Shown here: in pieces, positions 26,123 to 35,598 of the stretch
How the letters are laid out: every line of letters begins with the position of its first letter
Numbering within the stretch: position 1 is the first letter of the stretch
Source of the DNA: Veillonella absiana
Lineage (GTDB): Bacteria; Bacillota; Negativicutes; Veillonellales; Veillonellaceae
DNA: 64,000 nucleotides
Assembly: GCF_032970905.1 (NCBI RefSeq)
Contig: NZ_JAWJZA010000010.1
Reading direction: 5' to 3' (one strand)
Made by a program: the position numbers and the translations under genes
The notes under the pieces: model-generated
Seen by the model: the letters and a program-made list of their open reading frames with translations, nothing else
The model's database searches: none
What the model was told of the DNA's origin: nothing

Positions 26123-28416
26123 AACATGTAGGCAAATCCTATAAAAAGGTAGACCATAAAGGCATCTTGAGTGGTAAACCAGCGTACACTAGCGATTTTA
26201 TCCCGAAAGATGCCCTCATTATTAAAGTATTGCGCAGCCCTCATGCGATGGCTCGCATTATAGATATTGACGTATCCAAAGCTTTATTGGTACCAGGCGT
26301 AGAAGCGGTATATACATACAAAGATGTGCCTAAAACTCGATTTACTCTAGCTGGCCAATCCTATCCAGAACCATCTGCCTATGATGCGCTCATTCTTGAT
26401 GAAATCGTGCGTTATGTAGGTGATGAAGTGGCCCTAGTGGTAGCTCGTGATGAAGCGACGGCCCTAAAGGCAATGCCGTTGATTAAGGTGAAATACGAGG
26501 TGATGAAACCTGTATTAGACCTTCATACGGCTATCGATAATGAAACGATTGTGCATCCAGAGGACGATATCCATTTCAATATGAACGTTGGGGCAGAACC
26601 AAAACGTAATATTGCTATTTCCTACCATAAAACAGTCGGCGATGTGGAAGGTGAACTCGCTAAATGTGACCACATTGTGGAAGGTACGTACTATAATCAA
26701 GCAACTGTACAATCCGCGATGGAACCCTTCCAAACATTTGGTTATATCGACGCACTAGGTCGTTTGGTATTAGTAAGCTCCACGCAAATCGTATTCCACG
26801 TGCGCCGTCATGTATCTCGTGCATTAGGCATTCCAACCTCCAAGATTCGCGTTATTAAACCTCGTATCGGTGGTGGCTTTGGTTCTAAACAGACCGCTTG
26901 CACAGAGTTGATGGTAGCCTTTGTAACTTGGAAGTTACAAAAACCAGCTGTTCTTGTGTATGAACGTAAGGAAGCACAAACATGCTCCACTACACGTCAT
27001 GGCCGCGATTGGAATATCCGTATTGGTGCCGATAAAGACGGTATCATCAAGGTTATTGATATGTACGCCCTTACAGATGCAGGGGCTCACGGCACACATG
27101 CATTTACTACCACAACGGCAGCGGAACATAAATCAGTGCCGTTGTATAATAAAAATACAGCCGTTCATTATGGTTCTGAAGCGGTGTATATGAATCATTC
27201 TCCAGGTGGTGCCTTCCGTGGATATGGTGCTACAGAGGCTTTATGGCCATTAGAATGTGCAGTGAACCGTTTGGCTGATGAGCTAGGCATGGACCCTGCA
27301 GAACTTCGGCAGAAGAATTTGATCGCTGTAGGCGAGCAAAGTCTCGTGTACGATGAAGATGAATATATGGAATCTGGTTTGTTCCAAGAGGCTGTGGAGA
27401 AGGTTAAGAAAATGGCCGGCTGGGATGAACGTCCACATAGTTGGCAAATCGATGACCGTTACCGTGGAGGCCTTGGTATGTCTTTGGCATTGCAAGGTTC
27501 TGGTATCGCCAAAATTGATACAGCGTCCGTTGAAATTCGTTTAGGTGATGACGGCCGTTATACACTCTACACAGGCTCCTCTGATATGGGCATGGGTTCT
27601 AATACTGTATTGGCGCAGATGGCTTGTGAAATCATAGGTTGTCCAATGGAATACATGACCGTTGTTGAATCAGATACTGACGTGGTACCATTCGACCCAG
27701 GTTCTTATGCATCTAGTACAACCTATGTTACTGGTACAGCTGCAAAAACGGCAGCCGAAGAATTAGTGAAGAAAATTGTAGATACGTTCGCTAAATTTAT
27801 GGATGTTGAGGCAGACACTATCGAATTTGATGGCCTTGTGGCTACTACAAAAGATGGATCTAAAACAATGACCGTTGCAGAATTGGCGCCAAAATTGCTG
27901 GTTAATTTTGGTCCTACCTATGGTCAATTGTCGGGTTTTGCCTCTTGGGGCAGTCATACATCTCCTCCACCATTCATGGCATCCATTGCTGAGGTGAAGG
28001 TAGATACCCAAACCGGTCAAGTGACACCAGTGAATTTTTATTCTGTTGTTGACTGTGGTACGGTAATTAATCCAACATTGGCGCGTGTCCAAGTGGAAGG
28101 CGGGGTAGTGCAAGGTATTGGCATGGCTCTATACGAAGATGTGCGTTATAGTGCGTCCGGTAAACTCGAAACAGATACATTTATGACTTATAAAATTCCT
28201 ACCCGTCAAGACATGGGAACATTACATACGGAATTTGTAGAATCCTATGAACCTACCAGTGCTTATGGTGTGAAATCCATCGGCGAGGTCGTTATTAATA
28301 CAGCTTGTCCATCAATCCAACATGCTATTAAAAATGCAGTTGGTGCAGATGTTCGTACATTACCTATGACTCCTGAGAAGGTATTTATGGGTATGGACGA
28401 GAAATATAAAGTATAG
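26119..28416 (+). CDS. Molybdenum hydroxylase catalytic (molybdopterin) subunit
   Basis: The large subunit (765 aa) holding the molybdenum cofactor, where a purine or similar heterocycle would be hydroxylated. The molybdopterin-contact motif is GGGFGSKQ (251-258), and the catalytic base is predicted as Glu673 in GIGMALYED. The flanking yqeB, yqeC, mocA and xdhC genes, with selD and yedF elsewhere in the window, mark it as a likely selenium-dependent hydroxylase whose Mo centre carries a labile selenido ligand, not selenocysteine. Xanthine is the commonest substrate in the family, but this is not provable from sequence. Confidence 0.92.
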   Translation: MKHVGKSYKKVDHKGILSGKPAYTSDFIPKDALIIKVLRSPHAMARIIDIDVSKALLVPGVEAVYTYKDVPKTRFTLAGQSYPEPSAYDALILDEIVRYVGDEVALVVARDEATALKAMPLIKVKYEVMKPVLDLHTAIDNETIVHPEDDIHFNMNVGAEPKRNIAISYHKTVGDVEGELAKCDHIVEGTYYNQATVQSAMEPFQTFGYIDALGRLVLVSSTQIVFHVRRHVSRALGIPTSKIRVIKPRIGGGFGSKQTACTELMVAFVTWKLQKPAVLVYERKEAQTCSTTRHGRDWNIRIGADKDGIIKVIDMYALTDAGAHGTHAFTTTTAAEHKSVPLYNKNTAVHYGSEAVYMNHSPGGAFRGYGATEALWPLECAVNRLADELGMDPAELRQKNLIAVGEQSLVYDEDEYMESGLFQEAVEKVKKMAGWDERPHSWQIDDRYRGGLGMSLALQGSGIAKIDTASVEIRLGDDGRYTLYTGSSDMGMGSNTVLAQMACEIIGCPMEYMTVVESDTDVVPFDPGSYASSTTYVTGTAAKTAAEELVKKIVDTFAKFMDVEADTIEFDGLVATTKDGSKTMTVAELAPKLLVNFGPTYGQLSGFASWGSHTSPPPFMASIAEVKVDTQTGQVTPVNFYSVVDCGTVINPTLARVQVEGGVVQGIGMALYEDVRYSASGKLETDTFMTYKIPTRQDMGTLHTEFVESYEPTSAYGVKSIGEVVINTACPSIQHAIKNAVGADVRTLPMTPEKVFMGMDEKYKV

Positions 28417-28428
28417 ATATTTTTGTAG

Positions 28429-28506
28429 CTTTCACCAAAGTGTATTTCGTAGTGCCTAATTATTGTGTGAGATGCGCCGATTAGGACCTGCGAAATCACC
28501 GAGGTG
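28429..28506 (+). ncRNA. Candidate structured leader RNA before yqeC
   Basis: The 129-bp gap between the Mo subunit and yqeC folds on paper into nested helices: ATTTCG (28444-28449) with CGAAAT (28491-28496), and CCTAAT (28455-28460) with ATTAGG (28480-28485). CACC occurs at both 28433 and 28497, and either copy could pair with GGTG (28503-28506), a mutually exclusive choice. The yqeC ribosome site follows at 28530. It matches no riboswitch class I know and could be an attenuator, processing site or new regulatory RNA. Confidence 0.4.
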
Positions 28507-28545
28507 CAAGCAAAATCTCTCTATCCCATAAGGAGGACTGATTGT

Positions 28546-29304
28546 ATGACAACGCAAACTCATTATTGGAATCGACTCATTAAACCTGGCATTGTAGCCC
28601 TCGTAGGGGCCGGTGGCAAAACGACGGTACTTTCAAAATTGGTAGAGTATGGCCGTTTGGCAGGGCAATCTGTGATGGTTACGACCACAACCCACCTCTA
28701 CGAATCACAAGTGGCACAATGGAACCCATTCTATGGTACGGATATCAACAAAGCGGACGAGGCATGCACAGCAGCGGTCCTCAAAGGTCAATGCGCGGCA
28801 TGGTTTACCGGTGTGGACGGTACGAAAGTACAAGCCTTGGATTCTAAACAAATCGACGATATGAGCAAATTACATCATAAATGGCAAATTATTGTTGAGG
28901 CGGATGGGGCTAAGGAAAAATGGCTGAAAGCACCGAAAACTACAGAACCAGTTATCCCAGAGTTGACACAGACCACTATCGGTGTGGTGAATCTTCAAAT
29001 GTTGGGTTCCTCTTTGGATGAGGAGCATGTGCATAATATTGAACTCGTGAAGGATATTATGGGGCGCCAAGAAGGCGCTATCGTTACACCTAGCATGCTG
29101 GCACATGTGGTGCTAGATAAAAAAGGTTTGTTCCAATACAGCAAAGGTCGTAAAATCTTGTTCTGTACTGGTTATGATACAGTGCAACATCGTGTGATTG
29201 ACGATTTTATCGACCATGTGGTGGATAGTGATATTACAGCTATTTATTTAGCCGATGGATACAAGGCAAGCTGCGAAATTCGTCGGATTATTCAATGCCG
29301 ATAA
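28546..29304 (+). CDS. yqeC: YqeC, selenium-dependent hydroxylase accessory ATP-binding protein
   Basis: A 252-residue P-loop protein with the motif VGAGGKTTVLSKL (20-32). It also has the conserved VTTTTHLY, IIVEADGAKEKWLKAP and RQEGAIVTPSMLAHV segments of the YqeC family. YqeC is one of the marker proteins of selenium-dependent molybdenum hydroxylases; its exact role in cofactor maturation is not settled. AAGGAGG fits the ATG; an in-frame GTG 42 nt earlier lies inside the structured leader and is unlikely. Ten bp separate it from mocA. Confidence 0.9.
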   Translation: MTTQTHYWNRLIKPGIVALVGAGGKTTVLSKLVEYGRLAGQSVMVTTTTHLYESQVAQWNPFYGTDINKADEACTAAVLKGQCAAWFTGVDGTKVQALDSKQIDDMSKLHHKWQIIVEADGAKEKWLKAPKTTEPVIPELTQTTIGVVNLQMLGSSLDEEHVHNIELVKDIMGRQEGAIVTPSMLAHVVLDKKGLFQYSKGRKILFCTGYDTVQHRVIDDFIDHVVDSDITAIYLADGYKASCEIRRIIQCR

Positions 29305-29314
29305 TGTCTGAGTT

Positions 29315-29986
29315 ATGGCGATAGGAATTGTATTGCTCACCGCTGGTGAATCCAAGCGGATGGGAAAAAATAAACAACTACTTCCTTGGTTGGAAGGAAC
29401 TATTTTAGACTCCGTGTGTGATGCGTTGACAGGCGGAGTCTGTCAGGCTCTAGGTTGTATTCATGGTGTAGGTGAGGCCTATGAACATCCCTATGTGGCT
29501 GTCACGGGTCTCACTCATGATGAGTTGGTGCCGATTTTGAGTCAATATGGATTTACTAGTGTGCAAAATCCAGAGCCCTCTAGAGGGCAAAGTGTGTCAT
29601 TACAAATTGGTGTTAATGCAGTGTGTGAATTAGCTAACTCATTGAACGTTCATCTGGACGGAATAGTATGTTCAGTGGGTGATCAACCTCTGTTGTCTGC
29701 CGGGGTGGTGTCGAAATTGGTCACACAATTTCAAGCACAGCATTCCGAGCAGGCTATTGTTTGTCCACGTTATGGTGAAAGCCAACAGCCAGGAAACCCG
29801 GTGCTGTTTGGGGCGCACTGGTTTAACGAACTCAAACAAATTGACGGAGATAGAGGGGGACGCCGTATCCTCAAGGAGACGGGCAAACCTTACGTCACTT
29901 ATGTGTCCATACAAGAGGACATGGGGGTTGATGTAGATACACCAGATGATTATCAACGATTACTAGAAATAGAGAGGTCTAAATGA
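29315..29986 (+). CDS. mocA: Molybdenum cofactor cytidylyltransferase-like protein (MocA)
   Basis: A 223-residue nucleotidyltransferase-fold protein. The NTP-binding signature LLTAGESKRMGKNKQLLPW (7-25) and the metal-binding SVGDQPLLS and GVDVDTPDDY segments match the MocA/YgfJ group, which converts molybdopterin to the cytosine dinucleotide form used by hydroxylases. The ribosome site is weak, but the gap from yqeC is 10 bp and the end overlaps yqeB by 4 bp, so expression is likely coupled. Confidence 0.88.
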   Translation: MAIGIVLLTAGESKRMGKNKQLLPWLEGTILDSVCDALTGGVCQALGCIHGVGEAYEHPYVAVTGLTHDELVPILSQYGFTSVQNPEPSRGQSVSLQIGVNAVCELANSLNVHLDGIVCSVGDQPLLSAGVVSKLVTQFQAQHSEQAIVCPRYGESQQPGNPVLFGAHWFNELKQIDGDRGGRRILKETGKPYVTYVSIQEDMGVDVDTPDDYQRLLEIERSK

Positions 29987-30795
29987 AACCACTAGTATTA
30001 GTACGTAGCGGAGGCGATATTGCATCCGGTGTGATTTATCGCTTGAAACGAGCAGGATATCCTGTTATCGTTAATGAAATTGCTATTCCTACTATGATTC
30101 GCCGTGAAGTCTCTTATGGTAATGCGGTACATCGTGGAGAAATGGTATTAGAGCGCTTTGTGGCACGCCATGTATCTATGATAGAGGCGAAGAATCTTAT
30201 CAATACTGATGTGATTCCTGTTGTGACAGATGCGTATTTAGATGTATTACAAGCCTTCAAGCCAGATGTCGTTGTTGACGGTATTTTGGCGAAGGTTAAT
30301 AAAGGCACACAAGCCTATGATGCAGATTTAGTAATTGGCCTCGGACCTGGCTTTACCGCTGGTGTCGACGTAGATGTGGTGATTGAAACCATGAGAGGCC
30401 ATCGGTTAGGTCGTTGTATTTATGATGGTTCAGCGCAGCCAAATACGGGCATTCCTGGTAATGTCGGTGGGTATACTCATGAACGTGTTATTCACTCTCC
30501 TGCAGAAGGCCTATTTACTGCAAAACGCCATATTGGCGACAGTGTACAAGCCAATGAAGTCATTGGTTATGTAGAGGATATACCTGTACGTGCTAAAATT
30601 ACAGGTATATTGCGAGGCATTTTGAAAAATGGCCTCATGGTTACAGAAGGTTTTAAATTAGCTGACGTAGATGCTCGTTGCGAGGAATTCCATTGCTACA
30701 GCATTTCAGATAAATCCCTTGCCGTTGGTGGTGGCGCTATGGAGGCCATTACTGCGTGGGAATACCAAGTAGAAAAAGATAAGCAATTTTGCTAA
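29983..30795 (+). CDS. yqeB: YqeB, selenium-dependent molybdenum hydroxylase 1 protein (EF2563 family)
   Basis: A 270-residue protein beginning with the family signature VLVRSGGDIASGVIYRLKRAG and containing VIGLGPGFTAGVDVDVVIET (about 113-132) and GRCIYDGSAQPNTGIPG. YqeB is the second marker gene of the orphan-SelD selenium trait. It is thought to act in building the selenium-containing Mo site, but no reaction is established. It overlaps mocA by 4 nt. Confidence 0.9.
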   Translation: MKPLVLVRSGGDIASGVIYRLKRAGYPVIVNEIAIPTMIRREVSYGNAVHRGEMVLERFVARHVSMIEAKNLINTDVIPVVTDAYLDVLQAFKPDVVVDGILAKVNKGTQAYDADLVIGLGPGFTAGVDVDVVIETMRGHRLGRCIYDGSAQPNTGIPGNVGGYTHERVIHSPAEGLFTAKRHIGDSVQANEVIGYVEDIPVRAKITGILRGILKNGLMVTEGFKLADVDARCEEFHCYSISDKSLAVGGGAMEAITAWEYQVEKDKQFC

Positions 30796-30873
30796 TAATA
30801 CAGAATATAACTGTGCCTACATTAGTGGGCGTAGCTAAATAGAATATATTATGGAAGAGTGATTGAGGTTACT

Positions 30874-31602
30874 ATGATTAGCGTATATGACGTAATGAAA
30901 GAACGCCTACAAACTGCAGAAGGAACTATGATGGTTACCATTTTGTCAGGCCCTAGAAAAGGGGATAAAACTATTTATGGTGATGATGGTGCAGTTTTGT
31001 ATGGTTCACCTATTGAAGGGTTCAATGTAAACTCCGCGAAGATGAATAGTCTTTGTGTGGTGGGAGACTTGGAATGCTTTGTGCAACCTGTAGAAAAAGA
31101 TCCTCGTGTCCTCGTACTCGGTGCTGGTCATGTGAGTAGAGCAATTACAGATTTATTGCTCTTTATCGGTTGCCAAGTAACGGTGGTTGATGACCGTGCG
31201 GAATATTTGCGCCCTGATTTCTTTGATGAGCGCGTGGACCGCGTTTGTACGCCGATGGAAAGTTTCAAAGATGTATTGCCACTCAATGAATATAATGGGT
31301 TTATCGTAGTTACGAGAGCCCATGAATATGACAATATTTGTTTACAGCAATTGCGTGACCAACTACCAACATACATGGGCATCATGGGTAGCCACCAACG
31401 TATTCGCTATGCAAAAGATGTGATGGTAGAGCAAGGTTGGTCTAAAGAGGAGCTAGATATGCTTTATGCACCAATTGGCTTGAACATTGGGGCGCAAACA
31501 CCCGAGGAAATCGCTTTATCCATTGTGAGTGAATATTTAGCGGTAACCCGTGGTAAACAAGGGGAACATTTGAGAGAACGGAGGATACCAAATGAATCGT
31601 GA
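30874..31602 (+). CDS. XdhC family protein, Rossmann-fold half
   Basis: A 242-residue protein whose second half is the XdhC C-terminal Rossmann domain: VLVLGAGHVSRAITDLL (about 80-96), VVDDRAEYL and the MGIMGSHQRIRYAKDVM motif. XdhC proteins hold the molybdenum cofactor, help sulfurate it and insert it into the hydroxylase. The usual N-terminal XdhC domain is missing here and is encoded by the next gene, which overlaps by 11 bp. The first 75 residues resemble no domain I can name. A GTG 15 nt upstream is an alternative start. Confidence 0.85.
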   Translation: MISVYDVMKERLQTAEGTMMVTILSGPRKGDKTIYGDDGAVLYGSPIEGFNVNSAKMNSLCVVGDLECFVQPVEKDPRVLVLGAGHVSRAITDLLLFIGCQVTVVDDRAEYLRPDFFDERVDRVCTPMESFKDVLPLNEYNGFIVVTRAHEYDNICLQQLRDQLPTYMGIMGSHQRIRYAKDVMVEQGWSKEELDMLYAPIGLNIGAQTPEEIALSIVSEYLAVTRGKQGEHLRERRIPNES

Positions 31603-31906
31603 GTTTGTTGAATATTTGAGTCAACGTACTGACAAAATTTTGGCAGTAGCCACTATTTTATATACAAAAGGCTCTACACCTCGTAAAGCGGGCACTAGCA
31701 TGGTTGTCTATCCAGATGGTGGTATTTTTGGTACCATCGGTGGAGGCCGTGCAGAAAATGAAATTCGCTTGAGTGCTGTAGAATCCTTAGAAAAAAAGGA
31801 ATCACATCGACGTATTCAAGTATTGCTTGACGACGATGTAGCTGTTAAAGAAGGTATGGTTTGCGGTGGACAAATGGATGTATGGATAGAAATACAGAAC
31901 GTATAG
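31592..31906 (+). CDS. XdhC/CoxI N-terminal domain as a separate protein
   Basis: A 104-residue protein matching the small XdhC N-terminal domain: ATILYTKGSTPRKAGTSMVV and GTIGGGRAENE, ending with CGGQMDVWIE. It overlaps the Rossmann-half gene and lies downstream of it, so the two halves are split and in reverse order relative to one-piece XdhC. GGAGG lies just before the ATG. This is the last gene of the hydroxylase locus. Confidence 0.88.
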   Translation: MNREFVEYLSQRTDKILAVATILYTKGSTPRKAGTSMVVYPDGGIFGTIGGGRAENEIRLSAVESLEKKESHRRIQVLLDDDVAVKEGMVCGGQMDVWIEIQNV

Positions 31907-32011
31907 TTTTGTGAAAACACAGTCGATAGCGCAGTTTGCGGTTTGAAAATTGTGTGAGCATTGAGATCCATAGATTCTAATTATTTTACCGTTAGGAGTT
32001 GAACCACCCCC

Positions 32012-32824
32012 ATGCAGTTTAGTTCGTTAATAGAGACCTTCCGGTTTCTTGATTTTATAGATATCATGACCGTTGCTGTAGCGATTTATTTCGTTTATAA
32101 GCAACTAAAAGATACACGTGCTGTATCCTTGTTAAAAGGTTTATTAGTGTTAGCTTTCATAAATGTTGTGAGTCACACACTGAACCTATATGTTATTAAT
32201 TGGATTCTACAACAAGGGATGACAGTACTTTTGTTTGCCTTACCTGTAGTATTCCAACCAGAACTACGTCGAGCCTTAGAGCAACTAGGGCGTGGTCGAA
32301 TTTTTAATCGTGCGCAAAATGTCTCAGAGGCAGAGATGGATTCCGCTATTAATGAAGTTATGGCCGCTGCTCGAGTTATGTCTCGTGAACATACAGGGGC
32401 CCTCATGGTATTTGAACGTGAGGTTGGGCTCGGTGATTATATTGATACAGGGATTCTTGTGGATGCGAAATTATCTCGAGAATTAATTAAAAATATATTC
32501 GTTCCTAGTACACCGCTTCATGATGGGGCCATGATTATTCGCAATGGTCGTATTATGGCAGCGGGTTGTTTGTTGCCATTGACAGAAGATCGCACATTGA
32601 GTACAGAACTTGGTACTCGTCATAGAGCGGCCATAGGCCTTTCAGAGCAGGCTGACTGTGTTGTTGTCGTTGTCAGTGAGGAAACTGGTAAGATTTCCTA
32701 TACTTATGGCGGTCATATTTATCGCCATTTGCCAGAGGATCAAATTAAAGAAGCCTTGCGGACATTTATGGAACGCCCTCGTCAAACAATTACGGGTATG
32801 TGGAAATGGGGTGGTTCCAAATGA
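32012..32824 (+). CDS. cdaA: Diadenylate cyclase CdaA
   Basis: A 270-residue membrane enzyme that makes the second messenger c-di-AMP. Three N-terminal membrane helices (about 12-95) precede the DAC domain with its DGA (171-173) and RHR (203-205) motifs. The ribosome site AGGAG lies 13 nt before the ATG, which is long; GTG or TTG alternatives do not look better. cdaR overlaps the stop by 4 nt and glmM follows, the conserved Firmicute arrangement linking c-di-AMP to cell-wall precursors. Confidence 0.95.
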   Translation: MQFSSLIETFRFLDFIDIMTVAVAIYFVYKQLKDTRAVSLLKGLLVLAFINVVSHTLNLYVINWILQQGMTVLLFALPVVFQPELRRALEQLGRGRIFNRAQNVSEAEMDSAINEVMAAARVMSREHTGALMVFEREVGLGDYIDTGILVDAKLSRELIKNIFVPSTPLHDGAMIIRNGRIMAAGCLLPLTEDRTLSTELGTRHRAAIGLSEQADCVVVVVSEETGKISYTYGGHIYRHLPEDQIKEALRTFMERPRQTITGMWKWGGSK

Positions 32825-33738
32825 TGAAACATTTGAGAGGAAACTGGCCGGCCAAAATATTGTCGGTACTAGCAGCCATATTCATGTGGTTTTTCATTAT
32901 GAAAGATCAGAATCCTACTATAGAAGTTAGCTATCGTGTACCTTTACAAGTACAAAATTTAAATTCTCAATATATTTTAGATGGATTGCCATCAGATATA
33001 CGTGTTACCCTCAGTGGTCCACGGGATAAAATTTTAAATGTTCAACATGAAAATTTGAAAGCTTACGTAGATGCTTCGGCGGTATCACCAGGTCAAGCTA
33101 ATTTAATAGTATACTTTACACCACCTAATGGTATGAATGTAGTCGCATTGACGCCAGATTCCATATCTATTTCTGTTGATGAATATGCAGAAAAAAGAAT
33201 GAATGTAGAAATTGTTCCGGTGGGAAAACTATCTGATACGGTGGCTATTCAGAGTGTCACAACATCCCCTAAAGAGGTGACTGTGACAGGACGAAAACAA
33301 TTACTTGATAAAATGGCTCGTGTAGTTATGAAAGTAGATGTGACAGGTCAAACGAAAAACTTTACTAGTGTAGGCGCTCTTGAAGCGTGGGATGCGAACG
33401 GGAATGTCCTCGATTTAGCCATTAATCCTGCGCAAGCACAGGCTCAATATGAATTGAATTCGGTTCGTACAGAAAAAGCCGTGCCTGTAGTGGTGTCGAC
33501 TACAGGGGCAGTGGCACCTGGTTATGTGGTAAAAGCCATAACATCTACACCAGCACAGGTTACCATTCTAGGGCGTGAAGAATTGATGGATTCAATTACA
33601 CAAGCACAGACTGATTTAGTTAACATTTCGGGAGCTACCGCGAATGTAGAAGGTTCATATAACTTATTACTCCCTAATGGGGTAACTAGTACAACTAAGA
33701 CTGTAAATGTCAAAGTTGAGATTGTAAAAAAGGAATAA
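32821..33738 (+). CDS. cdaR: CdaR, YbbR-domain regulator of CdaA
   Basis: A 305-residue protein with one N-terminal membrane helix (about 10-30) followed by extracytoplasmic YbbR-type repeats (about 40-300), recognisable in the repeated pattern of V-x-V and P-x-x-V-T-V-x-G strands. CdaR binds and tunes CdaA in Firmicutes. Two adjacent ATG codons (32821, 32824) overlap the cdaA stop, so translation is coupled; the first is taken here. The next gene starts 2 bp after the stop. Confidence 0.9.
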   Translation: MMKHLRGNWPAKILSVLAAIFMWFFIMKDQNPTIEVSYRVPLQVQNLNSQYILDGLPSDIRVTLSGPRDKILNVQHENLKAYVDASAVSPGQANLIVYFTPPNGMNVVALTPDSISISVDEYAEKRMNVEIVPVGKLSDTVAIQSVTTSPKEVTVTGRKQLLDKMARVVMKVDVTGQTKNFTSVGALEAWDANGNVLDLAINPAQAQAQYELNSVRTEKAVPVVVSTTGAVAPGYVVKAITSTPAQVTILGREELMDSITQAQTDLVNISGATANVEGSYNLLLPNGVTSTTKTVNVKVEIVKKE

Positions 33739-33739
33739 T

Positions 33740-35395
33740 ATGATTAGATTAATTAACCTGCGTGTAGCCGTTACGGTGAAAACAGGTTTGCAAGAGTTGT
33801 TGGAGAAAAAGTTTCCTCCATTACGTGGTCAAATTCAAGATATCCACGTGGTTCGTCGTGCCGTTGATGCACGGAAAAAACCAAATGTAGTTTTTGTATA
33901 TACCTTATTTATAGAGGTTCATGACGAAACTACAGTGATGAAAAAACTCCAAAAGGATAAAAACTTTAGCGTGATTACGCCAGAGGCGCCAGAGCCAATT
34001 GTACAAGGGAATGTACCATTAGCGCATCGCCCTGTAGTTATGGGATTTGGCCCAGCAGGTATGTTGGCGGCATTTTACTTAGCCCGTGAAGGTTATGCAC
34101 CAATCGTGTTGGAACGTGGTCAAGATGTAGATACAAGAACTGCGGATATTGAGGCATTCTGGAAAGAAGGCCAATTTAAACCGACCTCTAATGTTCAATT
34201 TGGTGAAGGTGGTGCAGGTACCTTTTCTGATGGAAAATTGACAACTCGTGTAACCCATCCAAGATTACATGAAATTGCAGAATATTTTGTGGAATTTGGG
34301 GCACCTCAAGAGATTTTGTATAAACATAAACCACATGTGGGAACTGATAAACTCCGAACTATGGTTAAAAATATGCGTGAGCGTATTATCGAATGGGGCG
34401 GTACTGTTCGGTTTGGTGCACAAGTAACGGATTTATTCATTGAGGCTGGCCATATTGTAGGTGTCGAGGTCAATGGTTCCGAACGAATTGATACGACAAT
34501 AGTATTATCTGGCGTAGGCCATAGTGCACGAGATACTTATGAAATGCTCTATGAACGTCATGTGGCCATGGAGGCTAAACCCTTTGCTATTGGTGTACGT
34601 ATAGAACATCCACAATCTATGATTGATGTGTCTCAATATGGTGTTATGCCAGAAGAACTTGGCCTTGGTGCGGCAGAATATTCTTTGGTGTATCATGATG
34701 GGGAAACCGGCCGGACATCCTATAGCTTCTGTATGTGTCCAGGGGGGCAAGTGGTAGCGAGTGCGTCTGAAAATGGTGGCGTTGTGACAAATGGCATGAG
34801 TTTGTATGCTCGTGATAGCGGTATTGCCAACAGTGCTCTCGTAGTCAATGTGTCACCAGATGATTTTGGTCAGCATCCTTTAGATGGGGTAGCCTTCCAA
34901 CGAACTTGGGAACGCAAAGCCTATGAATTAGGTGGCGCTAACTATGCGGCGCCAGCTCAGACTATCGGTAGCTTCTTGGCACATAGTAAAGATGAGGAAA
35001 CAGCGCAACGAGGGCGTGAATTATTAGCTGATGCTGGTGAAAGTTCCGCCAGTGTAGGAAATAGCCTTCACAGTTATGAACCAGCCATCGTGGATCGAGA
35101 TTTACATGATTGTTTGCCAGATTTTGTAACGTCCGTATTGGAGCGAGCATTGCCGTACTGGGGACGACGTATTCATGGTTTTGATAATGCAGATATTTGT
35201 ATGACCGGTGTAGAAACGAGAACATCTGCACCTCTACGGATGGGGCGAGATACCAACCGTGTTTCCCCTACAGTAGGAGGGTTTTATCCTATGGGTGAGG
35301 GCGCTGGCTATGCGGGTGGCATCATGAGCGCTGCTCTTGATGGTGCAGAAACGGCCATTATATGTATGGCGAAATACAAACCAGTCGGTAAATAG
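33740..35395 (+). CDS. FAD-dependent oxidoreductase (COG2509-like)
   Basis: A 551-residue predicted flavoprotein. A 95-residue N-terminal domain with VVRRAVDARKK precedes the dinucleotide-binding motif VMGFGPAGMLAAFYLAREG (about 99-117). The QFGEGGAGTFSDGKLTTR segment and the C-terminal GVETRTSAPLRM and GEGAGYAGGIMSAALDG motifs are hallmarks of this uncharacterised family. It lies between cdaR and glmM, 2 bp after cdaR, as in other Firmicute genomes I recall. Its substrate is unknown. Confidence 0.85.
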   Translation: MIRLINLRVAVTVKTGLQELLEKKFPPLRGQIQDIHVVRRAVDARKKPNVVFVYTLFIEVHDETTVMKKLQKDKNFSVITPEAPEPIVQGNVPLAHRPVVMGFGPAGMLAAFYLAREGYAPIVLERGQDVDTRTADIEAFWKEGQFKPTSNVQFGEGGAGTFSDGKLTTRVTHPRLHEIAEYFVEFGAPQEILYKHKPHVGTDKLRTMVKNMRERIIEWGGTVRFGAQVTDLFIEAGHIVGVEVNGSERIDTTIVLSGVGHSARDTYEMLYERHVAMEAKPFAIGVRIEHPQSMIDVSQYGVMPEELGLGAAEYSLVYHDGETGRTSYSFCMCPGGQVVASASENGGVVTNGMSLYARDSGIANSALVVNVSPDDFGQHPLDGVAFQRTWERKAYELGGANYAAPAQTIGSFLAHSKDEETAQRGRELLADAGESSASVGNSLHSYEPAIVDRDLHDCLPDFVTSVLERALPYWGRRIHGFDNADICMTGVETRTSAPLRMGRDTNRVSPTVGGFYPMGEGAGYAGGIMSAALDGAETAIICMAKYKPVGK

Positions 35396-35449
35396 TGGTA
35401 TATTTCAATCTGTAGGTAACTTATGGAAATAATATATAAATAATATATA

Positions 35450-35563
35450 TAGTTAGATAATACATATAGTTGTATAATGTATATAGTTTGAACATAGATA
35501 GTTGACTAGTTAGATAATACATATAGTTGTATAATGTATATAGTTTGAACATAGATAGTTGAC
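35450..35563. repeat. Perfect 57-bp tandem duplication upstream of glmM
   Basis: Two identical adjacent 57-bp units (35450-35506 and 35507-35563), each containing TATAAT and ending in GTTGAC. The -10-like and -35-like boxes are therefore both duplicated, although no pair has ideal spacing. The perfect identity suggests a recent event. The glmM start codon lies 36 bp downstream. Confidence 0.92.
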
Positions 35564-35598
35564 GTCGACCCAAGAGGGACGGCGTACTGGAGGATATT

